From: Kordia zhangzhouensis | Lineage (GTDB): Bacteria; Bacteroidota; Bacteroidia; Flavobacteriales; Flavobacteriaceae | Direction of reading: 5' to 3' | DNA length: 64,000 nt | Assembly (NCBI RefSeq): GCF_001005305.1 | Contig: NZ_LBMH01000004.1 | Span: 372,001 to 436,000, forward strand | Shown here: piece after piece, positions 26,949 through 37,800 of the stretch | Layout of the letters: every line of letters begins with the position of its first letter | Position numbering within the stretch: position 1 is the stretch's first letter | Program-made: the position numbers and the translations under genes | Notes under the pieces: model-generated | Seen by the model: the letters and a program-made list of their open reading frames with translations, nothing else | The model's database searches: none | What the model was told of the DNA's origin: nothing

Positions 26949-29900
26949 ATGTTACAGCTTATAAATAAACTCAAAGAAGCTAATATTGACGTATTAGTAA
27001 AGGGAAATGATCTGGAATTACATTTTGATCAAGCTGAGATCAGTCAAGAACTGTTGCAAGAGTTGAAAGAAAACAAGCAGGAATTGATTCAATTCTTGAA
27101 AAAATATAGTACAACTTCAGAAAGCAACGAGATCAAAACTGTAGAAAAAGCTGAAAACTACGACTTATCTGATGCTCAAAAAAGGTTGTGGATTTTAAGT
27201 CAAACCGATGAAGCGTCAACAGCCTACAACATGCCAACATACAAGCATGTTGATCGTGTTGACGATATAGAGAGCTTTGAAAAAGCATTGAAAGCCGTTG
27301 TTGAAAGACACGAAATTTTGCGTACGGTATTCAAAAAAGATGCAAATGACACTATCAAACAATGGGTGTTACCTGCGTCAGCTATCAATTGTACAATCGA
27401 TCAAAAAGATTTTAGCAATGAACAGACTCCTGAAGCTGCGGCATTTGCCTATTCAGGGAAAGATGCATTCAAACCATTCGACTTAGAAAATGGGCCATTA
27501 TTCAGAGTGAGTTTACTTAAAGTAGCTGACAATCATACGATTTTATATTACAACATGCATCACATTATTAGTGATGGTTGGTCTATGGATGTGCTGGCAA
27601 AAGATTTAATGGCATATTACCAAGCATTTAAAGCAAATACAACACCAAATTTACCAGAACTCAATATACAATACAAAGACTATGCAGCTTGGCAATTAGC
27701 ACAATTGGAAGAAGCATCTTTACAAGAAGATAAAACCTATTGGATGAACCAATTGGCGGGTGATTTACCAGTTTTAGACCTGCCAAGCAATCAAACGCGT
27801 CCACTAGTAAAAACGTTTAATGGACGTAGTGCGAGCACATATATCAATGCAGAAATAGTTGAGAAATTAAGAGCGTACACCCAAAAAGAAAAAGGAAGTC
27901 TTTTTATCGGATTAATAGCAGCAATCAATGTGTTGCTACAAAAATACACTGGGCAAAAAGATATCATTTTAGGAACAGCAACGGCTGGACGTGATCATGC
28001 AGATTTAGAAGATCAAATTGGGTTTTATGTAAATACATTAGCGTTACGAAATCAACTAGATGAAAAAGCATCATTCAGTACATTTTTTAAGCAAGTAAAA
28101 GAGACTACGTTAACTGCTTACAAACATCAAATGTATCCATTTGATAGATTGGTAAGTGATTTGAATGTAATGCGCGATACTTCTAGAAGTGTCATATTTG
28201 ATGTTATGATTACCAACCAAAACATTGGTGATCGTTCAAAAAAAGCAGTAGCCAGCAAAGTAGATACTGAAACAATTGTTGATCTTGGAGAATGCATGGC
28301 AAAATTAGATATTTCTATCACTTTTGAAGAAGTAGGTGATTTGCTATCGATGGTAACTATATACAATTCAGATGTATACAATAGTACTGTGATTGAAAAG
28401 TTCATGAGAAGCTTCAAAACGTTACTTAACGAAATTGTAACAGATCCTACACAAGCAATCAATGAACTTAAATACATTTCAGGAACTGAAGAAGCAATTT
28501 TACTTAATAAATTCAATCAGACACAGATAGCTTATGATACGCCAGAAACATTTATAGAAATGTTTCAACAACAAGTTGAAAAAACACCTAAAAATATAGC
28601 CTTATCATTTAAAGGTAAAGAGATTACTTATCAAGAATTAGACGTAAAATCTAATCAATTGGCTAACTGTTTACAACACAATTTAGCCGTTAAAAAAGGA
28701 GATGTAGTAGGTGTGCAAATGGATCATAGCGAGTGGTTAATGTACTCGGTATTAGCAATCTTGAAAGTAGGTGCTACCTATGTACCAATCAATCCTGAAT
28801 TACCAGAAGAAAGCAAAGTACACATAGCAGAAGACACCGGAATGGAATTGTTACTTTCTTCTGCTTATTATGCATTTGAATTAAATTATTTTGAAGGGAA
28901 TAAATTCATCGTTGATTTAGAGTTTACAGCAACTGACTTTGCAGAAACTTTTGAAACCTCAGTAAATAAAAATGACATTGCATATTCTATCTATACTTCA
29001 GGATCTACAGGAAAGCCAAAAGGAGTATTAATTGCAAACGAATCATTTGTAAACTACCTAAATTGGGCAAAATCGTACTATAAAACAGAAGAGTTACAAA
29101 ATTTTGACTTTGGATTCTTTACGTCAATATCATTCGATTTGACAATTACTAGTATGTTTTTACCATTAGTATCAGGAAGTACTGTCCATATCTTTAGTAA
29201 AAGCAGTAATATTTTAGATACATTAAAAACGTATTTTACCAGTAAAATTTCATGTGTAAAATTGACACCAGCTCACATCAGTTTGCTAAAAAACTTAGAT
29301 GTTGACACGACACAAGTTGAAATGGCAATTGTTGGTGGAGAAGCATTGCAGAATCATCATGTAGAAATTCTACGTTCGTTGAATCCTGCAATGAAAATCT
29401 ACAATGAATATGGACCAACAGAAGCAACGGTAGGATGTGTAGTATGTGAAATTAAAGACGTAGATGAAAAAATATTAATCGGATCACCTATTGCCAATAC
29501 AGAAATATACATTCTAGACGAGCACCAAAATTTGGTTGCACAAGGAGTTGAGGGTGAAATGTATATTGGAGGAAAAGGATTGGCAAAAGGATACTTAAAT
29601 AGACCAGCGTTAACCGCAGAAAAGTTTGTTCAGAGTCCTTTCAATCCTACAAAAACTCTATACAAAACAGGAGATATTGCTAAATGGCAAAATGATGGCT
29701 CTATTGATTATATTGGACGAGTTGACAATCAGGTAAAAATCAAAGGATACCGTATTGAACTTGGTGAAATAGAAGCAAAAATTGTTGCAAAAGAAGCTAT
29801 TAAACAAGCGGTAGTAACTGTATTAGATTACAACGACGAACAGGTAATTGCAGCTTATGTAGTAGCAAACACTCAAACAGAAACAGTTGACAAAGTTGCA

Positions 29901-32900
29901 TTACGTGAGGCGTTAAGTAAAGAATTACCGTTCTACATGATTCCTAACTATTTCATTGAATTAGGAAGAATTCCGTTGACATCAAATGGTAAAGTTGCTG
30001 TAACACAATTGCCAGGGATCAGTGAAAAAGATATCATCAAAGAAACATACGTAGCACCATCAACAGAAGAAGAAAAAATATTGGCGTCTGTATGGCAAGA
30101 TGTTTTAGGTAGAGAGAAAATAAGTATAAAAGACAATTTCTACAATTTAGGAGGTGATTCGATTAAGTCTATTCAAATAGGTTCACGATTGAATCAATTA
30201 GGATACAAACTAGGAGTAGAACACATGCTAAAAAATCCTGTATTGGAAGATCTAGCAAAATATGTGCAAGTCAACTCAAAAGTAGTCGATCAATCTCTTG
30301 TATCTGGAGAAGTTGCATTAACGCCAATTCAACACTTTTTCTTTAATGAACCTTCTATACCAGTTGTAGAACATTTCAATCAAACAGTAGTTTTAAAAAG
30401 TGAAACGGCTGTAAATACAAATGTACTTTCCAACTGTATCAAAACATTGGTAGCGCATCATGACGCTTTGCGAATGGTTTACAAAAAAGAAGGAGATACG
30501 TGGCAACAAACGAACAATAAAATGTCAGACAATGCGTATGAAGTTCAATTTTTTGACCTGACTTCTACAGAGAACGCATTGGATGAAATGCATCGAATTG
30601 GTTCTGAAATTCAGTCTACAATTGACTTAGAAAACGGACCCTTATTTAGAGTAGGACATTTTAGATTGACTGATGGTGATCGTTTTGCACTTATCATTCA
30701 TCACTTAGTGGTAGATGGAGTTTCTTGGAGAATCATTTTAGAAGACTTTACAACAGCTTTTGAAGCATTCTCACAAGGGCAAACACCAGAATTACCACTT
30801 AAAACAGATTCATTTCAACAATGGAGTTCAAAATTACAAGTATATGCAGTTAGCGATACAATGCAAAAAGAACGCGCATACTGGGAAGCTGTTTGCAATC
30901 AGGAAATTACACCAATTCCAGTAAATGAAGAAGTAGAAACAGCAATCTTTAACTACAACAAAACAGTCTCTTTTGAACTAGATAAAAACATTACAGAGTT
31001 ACTACTTTCAAAAGTCCATACGGTATTCAATACAGAAATTAATGATGTATTACTAACCTCATTAGGGCTAGCAATCAAAAATACTTTCGGGCTTGACAAG
31101 GCAGTCGTAAAGATGGAAGGTCATGGTAGAGAAAATATCATTGACAATATAGATATTAACCGAACAGTAGGATGGTTCACATCGGTATATCCTTTTGTAT
31201 TAAATGTATCTAATTGTAATGATGATAAAAATGCAATAGTACAAGTAAAAGAAGAACTTCGTAACATTCCAAACAAAGGAATTGGTTACGGAATTTTAAA
31301 ATATCTTACAAACGACTTTACCGCAAGTTTACAACCATCAATTGTATTCAATTATTTAGGAGATTTTGGAGCGACTCAAGAAAAATTTGAAGACAAAAAA
31401 CTGCGTCAAGCCTCAGAAAGTATTGGAGCAAGTATTGCAAAAGAAAACGGAAGTGATGTCCCGCTAAATATGTACGGTATGATTGCCGCTGGACAGTTAC
31501 AAATTTCTTTAGATTACCAAGAAGATACATTACCAGCAGAAAAAGTAGCGTTATTCATGAAAAATTTCAAAACAAAACTATCTGAAATTATCTATGAATT
31601 GTCTAAAGAAAATACAAGCTACCTAACGCCTTCTGATGTTACGTACAAAGGATTATCAAGAGAAATCCTTTCAGAATTGAATCGTGAAAATACCTTAGAA
31701 GATGTTTACGAACTTTCGCCTTTACAACAAGGAATGTACTATCACTGGAAAGCTGATAGTTCAACAACTCAGTATTTTGAACAATTAACGTATAGGTTAA
31801 AAACCAATGTATTACCTGTTGAAGCAGTTGCAAAAGCATACCAAGAATTGGTAGATAGACACACTATTCTTCGCACAAGTTTTACAGAAAAATACGGAGA
31901 CACCTTATTACAAATTGTTCATAAAAAAGTAACAGGCGTCTTTGAGTTTGAATCGTTTGAAACAACAACTGCGCAAGAAATAGAAACATACGTTAAGCAA
32001 GCAAAAGAAGCTGATACTCGTAAAGGATTCGATCTTAGTAATCCTTCACAAATGCGCCTAACATTATTACAACTTGCTGATAATACCTATGAGTTTATTT
32101 GGAGTTTCCATCACATCTTAATGGATGGTTGGTGCGTAAGTATGTTGATTAATGAATTCTATCAATTGTTAAATGGAATCATAAACAACCAATCGGTTTC
32201 ATTGGCAAAACCATTACCATACTCTGATTACATTAAATGGTTAGAAAATGTTGACAAAGAAAAATCATTAAGTTACTGGGATACCTATACAGCGGGCTAT
32301 TCAGACATTGCAAAAGTACCATTTGAACGTTTACAACAAGACGAAACAGAGTTTGCGAAAACTGCTGAAATTGTAACACTTAAAGACGATACATTCCAGA
32401 AGATAAAACAAATTTGTAGCGAACTAGAAATTACGCAAAACACCTTTATACAAGGAGTTTGGGGATATTTATTATCACGCTATAACAATACAAAAGATGT
32501 TATTTTTGGAACTATTGTTTCAGGAAGACCAACAGATTTGATTGGAGTGGAAAACATGATTGGATTGTTTATCAATACCATTCCTGTTCGTGTACAATAC
32601 ACTGAAAATGATACACCAGAAACCTTATTAAAACAGCTTCAAGTAGCTGCTGCCGAAGGAAACGCACATCATTATGTGGGACTTTCAGAAATATTGGCGC
32701 GTCAAACATCAATTGAAAACTTTATCAACCATATTCTTGTATTTGAAAACTATCCATTACAAGATACAATCAAAGAAGAATTGGAAAGTTCTACCTCGGC
32801 TGCAATTCAGTTAGAAGTAGAAGCAATGGATGTATCAGAGCAAAGTAATTATGATTTTGAAATAGTTGTAGTACCTGAGCAAGAAGCTTTAAGTGTGAAT

Positions 32901-34835
32901 TTTGAATTCAATGCTACCAAATACGATACAGCATTGATTAAAAAATTAGCTAATCACTTTACCAACACAGTAACAGCTTTTTGTGAAAATGCTACACAAT
33001 CATTAACCAATATCAATTACCTTACAAAAGAAGAAGAAACGGTAGTTCTAGAAGTATTTAACGATTCTAAAACCTTATACCCATCAAATACTACGGTAAA
33101 TACATTGTTTACAGAACAAGCAAAAGTAGTACCAACTAATATTGCGGTTTCTTATCAAGACAAACAGCTTACGTATGAAGCACTAGAGAGAAAGTCCAAT
33201 CAATTTGCAAACTTCTTGCAAAGTACCTATCAAGTTGACAAAGGAGATGTAGTTGCAATTCTGTTAGAAAGAAGTGAAAACTTACCAGTAGTTATTTTAG
33301 GAACGTTAAAAGCTGGAGCTACATACTTACCATTAGATCCTTCGTATCCTGAAGAACGACTTGCTTTTGTACAAAAGGATAGTAATTTCAAAGTAGCTGT
33401 AAATGAAGCTGTTGTTGTTGAATTTTTAAATGCAGAATCACTAAGCGAGGAAATACAAGTACCAATCCATACAACTGCCGATGATGTTGCTTATATCATG
33501 TATACATCAGGTTCTACAGGAACGCCAAAAGCAGTAATGATTCCACACAGAAGTGTGGTACGTTTGGTACAATCAACCAACTATTTCAATTTTGAAGCAT
33601 CTGACAAATTAATCTCTACTGGAGCTTTTTCGTTTGATGCAACCACCTTTGAATATTGGGGAATGTTACTCAATGGAGGAGAGCTTATTCTTTGCGATCA
33701 AGAAGTACTATTACAAACCGATGCATTGCAAAAAGAAATTAGCACTAGAGGTGTCAATGTAATGTGGTTTACTGCTGGTTGGGGAAATCAACTGATTGAT
33801 GATCAAATAGAAATTTTCAACGGACTAGAAACAGTATTACTTGGAGGAGAAAAGCTATCTCCAAAACATATTCAGAAACTAAGAGCAAAATATCCAGCAT
33901 TACAAATCATTAATGGATATGGTCCTACTGAGAATACAACTTTCTCATTGACCTATGACATTAGTGAAGTTACAGATATTATCCCAATAGGAACGCCTAT
34001 TAGCAATAGTACAGCGTATATTTTGGATGATTACCAACAGCTACAGCCTGTTGGCGTAGTTGGAGAAATTTACTTAGGTGGAGATGGTTTGGCAAAAGGA
34101 TATCTGAATGATCCAGAAAAAACTGCAGAGAAATTCATCGAAAATCCATACAAAAAAGGAGAGCGTATCTACAAATCAGGAGATTTAGGAATGTGGCTTT
34201 CTGATGGAAACATTCTCTACATGGGTAGAAATGATAACCAAGTTAAAATCAGAGGACACCGAATTGAACTCGGAGAGATTGAAAAAGCATTGGAAACATT
34301 CGATACAATTACACAAGTAGCAGTTACTGTAAAAACAGCTGAAAAAGACAAGGCGATTGTGGCGTACGTGCTTCCAGAAAATGAGAGCATAGACAAAGAA
34401 GTACTTAAAAATACACTTAAAGAAATACTTCCAGCTTACATGATTCCTAATCATTTTGTAGAAGTAACTGAAATGCCTCTGAATGCTAATGGAAAAGTAG
34501 ATTACAAATCATTACCAGACCTGAAAGAAGCAGACATGATTCGCACAGAATATGTAGAAGCTTCTACAGAAACAGAAAAACAATTAGTTACTATTTGGAA
34601 AAACTTATTGCAGCTTGATAAAGTAGGTATTAAAGACAATTTCTTTGATGTTGGTGGACATAGTATCAAGGCTATCAAAATGAGCCATGATATCAGTACA
34701 GTATTCGGATTAGAAGTAACCATCAAGAATATCTTTGTGTATCCTACTATTGAACAATTGGCAGCACAAATTGACATTGCCAAAAAACAACAAGAAGCAA
34801 TTACTTCTAAAGAATTAAAAGAAATAGAAATATGA
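26949..34835 (+). CDS. NRPS, modules 6-7: docking-C-A-PCP-E-C-A-PCP, D-Asn then Val
   Basis: 2628 residues. TubC-type docking domain 1-58; C (HHIISDG at 204); A1 (YTSGSTGKPKG at 682; NEYGPTEAT); PCP1 (LGGDS, Ser1071, the form usual before epimerisation domains); E domain (HHLVVDGVSWR at 1251; GWFTSVYP; NYLG); C (YELSPLQQGM start, typical of C domains that accept a D-residue; HHILMDG at 1721); A2 (YTSGSTGTPKA at 2185; NGYGPTENTT); PCP2 (VGGHS, Ser2572). Specificity residues: A1 D-L-T-K-I-G-E-V-G-K (Asn); A2 D-A-F-W-L-G-G-T-F-K, one change from the published Val code DAFWIGGTFK. Expected: chain transfer to Asn, epimerisation to D-Asn, then Val. Its stop overlaps the next gene by ATGA. Confidence 0.94.
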   Translation: MLQLINKLKEANIDVLVKGNDLELHFDQAEISQELLQELKENKQELIQFLKKYSTTSESNEIKTVEKAENYDLSDAQKRLWILSQTDEASTAYNMPTYKHVDRVDDIESFEKALKAVVERHEILRTVFKKDANDTIKQWVLPASAINCTIDQKDFSNEQTPEAAAFAYSGKDAFKPFDLENGPLFRVSLLKVADNHTILYYNMHHIISDGWSMDVLAKDLMAYYQAFKANTTPNLPELNIQYKDYAAWQLAQLEEASLQEDKTYWMNQLAGDLPVLDLPSNQTRPLVKTFNGRSASTYINAEIVEKLRAYTQKEKGSLFIGLIAAINVLLQKYTGQKDIILGTATAGRDHADLEDQIGFYVNTLALRNQLDEKASFSTFFKQVKETTLTAYKHQMYPFDRLVSDLNVMRDTSRSVIFDVMITNQNIGDRSKKAVASKVDTETIVDLGECMAKLDISITFEEVGDLLSMVTIYNSDVYNSTVIEKFMRSFKTLLNEIVTDPTQAINELKYISGTEEAILLNKFNQTQIAYDTPETFIEMFQQQVEKTPKNIALSFKGKEITYQELDVKSNQLANCLQHNLAVKKGDVVGVQMDHSEWLMYSVLAILKVGATYVPINPELPEESKVHIAEDTGMELLLSSAYYAFELNYFEGNKFIVDLEFTATDFAETFETSVNKNDIAYSIYTSGSTGKPKGVLIANESFVNYLNWAKSYYKTEELQNFDFGFFTSISFDLTITSMFLPLVSGSTVHIFSKSSNILDTLKTYFTSKISCVKLTPAHISLLKNLDVDTTQVEMAIVGGEALQNHHVEILRSLNPAMKIYNEYGPTEATVGCVVCEIKDVDEKILIGSPIANTEIYILDEHQNLVAQGVEGEMYIGGKGLAKGYLNRPALTAEKFVQSPFNPTKTLYKTGDIAKWQNDGSIDYIGRVDNQVKIKGYRIELGEIEAKIVAKEAIKQAVVTVLDYNDEQVIAAYVVANTQTETVDKVALREALSKELPFYMIPNYFIELGRIPLTSNGKVAVTQLPGISEKDIIKETYVAPSTEEEKILASVWQDVLGREKISIKDNFYNLGGDSIKSIQIGSRLNQLGYKLGVEHMLKNPVLEDLAKYVQVNSKVVDQSLVSGEVALTPIQHFFFNEPSIPVVEHFNQTVVLKSETAVNTNVLSNCIKTLVAHHDALRMVYKKEGDTWQQTNNKMSDNAYEVQFFDLTSTENALDEMHRIGSEIQSTIDLENGPLFRVGHFRLTDGDRFALIIHHLVVDGVSWRIILEDFTTAFEAFSQGQTPELPLKTDSFQQWSSKLQVYAVSDTMQKERAYWEAVCNQEITPIPVNEEVETAIFNYNKTVSFELDKNITELLLSKVHTVFNTEINDVLLTSLGLAIKNTFGLDKAVVKMEGHGRENIIDNIDINRTVGWFTSVYPFVLNVSNCNDDKNAIVQVKEELRNIPNKGIGYGILKYLTNDFTASLQPSIVFNYLGDFGATQEKFEDKKLRQASESIGASIAKENGSDVPLNMYGMIAAGQLQISLDYQEDTLPAEKVALFMKNFKTKLSEIIYELSKENTSYLTPSDVTYKGLSREILSELNRENTLEDVYELSPLQQGMYYHWKADSSTTQYFEQLTYRLKTNVLPVEAVAKAYQELVDRHTILRTSFTEKYGDTLLQIVHKKVTGVFEFESFETTTAQEIETYVKQAKEADTRKGFDLSNPSQMRLTLLQLADNTYEFIWSFHHILMDGWCVSMLINEFYQLLNGIINNQSVSLAKPLPYSDYIKWLENVDKEKSLSYWDTYTAGYSDIAKVPFERLQQDETEFAKTAEIVTLKDDTFQKIKQICSELEITQNTFIQGVWGYLLSRYNNTKDVIFGTIVSGRPTDLIGVENMIGLFINTIPVRVQYTENDTPETLLKQLQVAAAEGNAHHYVGLSEILARQTSIENFINHILVFENYPLQDTIKEELESSTSAAIQLEVEAMDVSEQSNYDFEIVVVPEQEALSVNFEFNATKYDTALIKKLANHFTNTVTAFCENATQSLTNINYLTKEEETVVLEVFNDSKTLYPSNTTVNTLFTEQAKVVPTNIAVSYQDKQLTYEALERKSNQFANFLQSTYQVDKGDVVAILLERSENLPVVILGTLKAGATYLPLDPSYPEERLAFVQKDSNFKVAVNEAVVVEFLNAESLSEEIQVPIHTTADDVAYIMYTSGSTGTPKAVMIPHRSVVRLVQSTNYFNFEASDKLISTGAFSFDATTFEYWGMLLNGGELILCDQEVLLQTDALQKEISTRGVNVMWFTAGWGNQLIDDQIEIFNGLETVLLGGEKLSPKHIQKLRAKYPALQIINGYGPTENTTFSLTYDISEVTDIIPIGTPISNSTAYILDDYQQLQPVGVVGEIYLGGDGLAKGYLNDPEKTAEKFIENPYKKGERIYKSGDLGMWLSDGNILYMGRNDNQVKIRGHRIELGEIEKALETFDTITQVAVTVKTAEKDKAIVAYVLPENESIDKEVLKNTLKEILPAYMIPNHFVEVTEMPLNANGKVDYKSLPDLKEADMIRTEYVEASTETEKQLVTIWKNLLQLDKVGIKDNFFDVGGHSIKAIKMSHDISTVFGLEVTIKNIFVYPTIEQLAAQIDIAKKQQEAITSKELKEIEI

Positions 34836-37800
34836 TCGATTTTATAAAAAATCTTTCTGAGCAAGGCATATATCTCCACTTAAAGGAAGGAAAACTCAAG
34901 CTTTCCTTTGAGGGAGATATCAGTCCTGAAATTTTACAATCGGTAAAAGCAAAGAAAGAAGAAATCATTGCATACCTTCAAGACCATAGCTTGGGTGCTG
35001 CTACAGAAGATTCGATCCCTACGATTCAAACGGAAGACAATAGCTACCCAATCTCTGATGCACAACGCAGATTATGGGTGTTGAGTCAATTTGATGGCGG
35101 ATCGTCAGTGTACAACATTCCCTTAAGTGTAACGTTGAGTGGAAACTATGACATTGCAAACTTCAAAAAAGCAGTTGTAGCAGTCATTGATCGTCACGAA
35201 ATATTGCGTACGGTTTTTAAAGAAGATGCAGAAGGAGAAATCAAACAATGGGTAGTAAATAGAGAAGATATCCATTTTGATATTCAATATGTAGATTTTA
35301 GAAGTGAAACCAACCAAGCAAAAGCAGTTGAAACATACATTGCAAATGATTCTTTTGTTGAATTTGATTTAGAAAATGGGCCGTTGTTACGAGCAACTCT
35401 TATTCAAACGAATACGCAAGAATATGTGTTTTATTACAACATGCATCATATCATTAGTGATGGTTGGTCAATGGAAATCATTAAACGTGATATTTTAGCA
35501 TATTATGAAGCGTTTACAAGTGGTCAAACACCAACATTAGATTCGTTAGCAATTCAATACAAAGATTATGCTTCGTGGCAATTAGAACAACTAGAAACGG
35601 CAAACTATAACAAGCATAAAGATTTTTGGTGTCAAAGCTTATCTGGAAAATTACCAGTATTGGATATTCCAACAACAAAGCTCAGACCAAAAGTGCAAAC
35701 GTATAATGGACTATTACTTAATACATTCATTAATCGAAAAACAACCAAACTTGTTAAAGAATATGCCCAGAAAAATGGAGGAAGCCTATTTGTAAGTTTG
35801 TTAGCAGCTTTCAAAGTATTGATTTATAAATACACAAATCAAAAAGATATAATTATTGGAAGCCCTGTAGCAGGAAGAGAACATAAAAATTTACAAGATC
35901 AAATTGGTTTTTATGTAAACACTTTGGCTTTGCGAAACCAGGTAAATCCTTCGGAAAGTTTTAACGAGTTTCACCAACGAGTACAACAAAATACATTAGA
36001 AGCCTATAACCATCAAATGTATCCTTTTGATCGATTGGTTGACGATTTAAAAATTAAAAAAGATGTCAGTCGAGGAGCTATTTTTGATGTAATGGTTGTA
36101 CTTCAAAACAATGGAGAAAGTCAGATAAAGATGGACTTTACCGACGAGCAGTTGGACAAAGTTTTGGAAATTGGTCAAACCAGAGCAAAATTTGATCTTT
36201 CGGTTACTTTTGAAGAAATGGATGGTACGATTCTCTTTGACTTAGAATACAATTCTGATATTTATGAAAAAGAGATGATTGAACGTATGATGCAACACTA
36301 CAAACAATTGTTGCAGGCATTATTAACACAATCAGCCTTACCAATCTCTGATGCAGAGTACCTATCTCAAGAAGAAAAAGTTATACTAGCAGAAGAATTT
36401 AATAATAACAAAGCAGTATATCCAACAAATCAAACCATTGTAGATGCTTTTCAGGCACAAGCCAAGAAAACACCCAACAACATTGCTTTGGTATTTGAAA
36501 ATCGCCAGCTTACCTATAAAGAATTAGATGAAAAATCAAATCAGTTAGCACATTTCTTACTAGATAGATTTGAAATTGAAACAGAAGATTTTATTTCTAT
36601 ACAGCAAGAACGAAGCGAATGGATGATTATTTCCATATTAGCGGTGCTAAAAACGGGAGCAGCATATGTTCCGGTACAACCTGATTATCCACAAGAACGT
36701 ATCGAGTACATCAAAAATGATACTCAATGCAAAGCAATTATAGACGAATCGTTGCTTGCAGCGTTTGAAAAACAGCAGTATGCAACGTCAAAAGTAGTAT
36801 CGCAAGTACAAGCAAATAACTTAGCGTACATTATTTATACTTCTGGAAGTACAGGAACGCCAAAAGGTGTGATGATTGAGCATAAAACGGTCATTAACCT
36901 AGCGTTTGCACAAATTCAAGAATTTGGAATTACTACCGAGGAAAACATATTGCAATCATCAAGTATAACTTTTGATGCTTCTGTAGAACAAATTTTCATT
37001 GCTTTACTCAGCGGAGCAAAACTTACAATAGCTAGCAAAGCATTGTTGCTTGATACAGAGGCTTTATCAGCTTATATTGAAAGAAATAAAATAACTCATA
37101 TTCATAGTGTTCCAAGCTTTTTAAAGTTAATTCCTAGAAAAAATTACTCAGCACTTAAGCGAGTTATTTCTGGAGGAGACAATTGTTCACTAGAACTAGC
37201 TAGATCTTGGGCAAGTGATAAAGTAAAGTTTTACAACGAATATGGTCCTACAGAAACCACAGTAACAGCTATAGAATCATTTTACACAGATGATTTGGTA
37301 AACAGGCGAGGAAACATGCCTATCGGAAAACCGTTGCCTAATTATGCAGTTTATATTTTAGACGAATTTATGCATATGACACCTGCAGAGATTATTGGTG
37401 AAATATGTATAAGTGGAGATGTATTGGCTAGAGGTTATTTGAATCTTCCTGAAATTACTGCTGAAAAATTTGTAGACAATCCATTTCAACCAGGAAAAAA
37501 ATTATACAAAACAGGAGACCTTGGAAAATGGAATAGCAATGGTACCATTGAATTCATTGGTAGAAAAGACAATCAAGTTAAAGTAAGAGGATATCGTATT
37601 GAACTTGGTGAAATTGAACACGTTTTAAGTCAAATAGAAGCTATTTCATCAAATGTTGTAGTTGTCAAAGAAAATGAAGCTTCCGAAAAAGAACTGGTAG
37701 CATATTTTACGGCTTCAACAGAGTTTACCTCTGAAGAATTACGCAATGAACTTAGTAAAAAATTGCCAAGCTATATGCTGCCTGCCTATTATGTGCAACT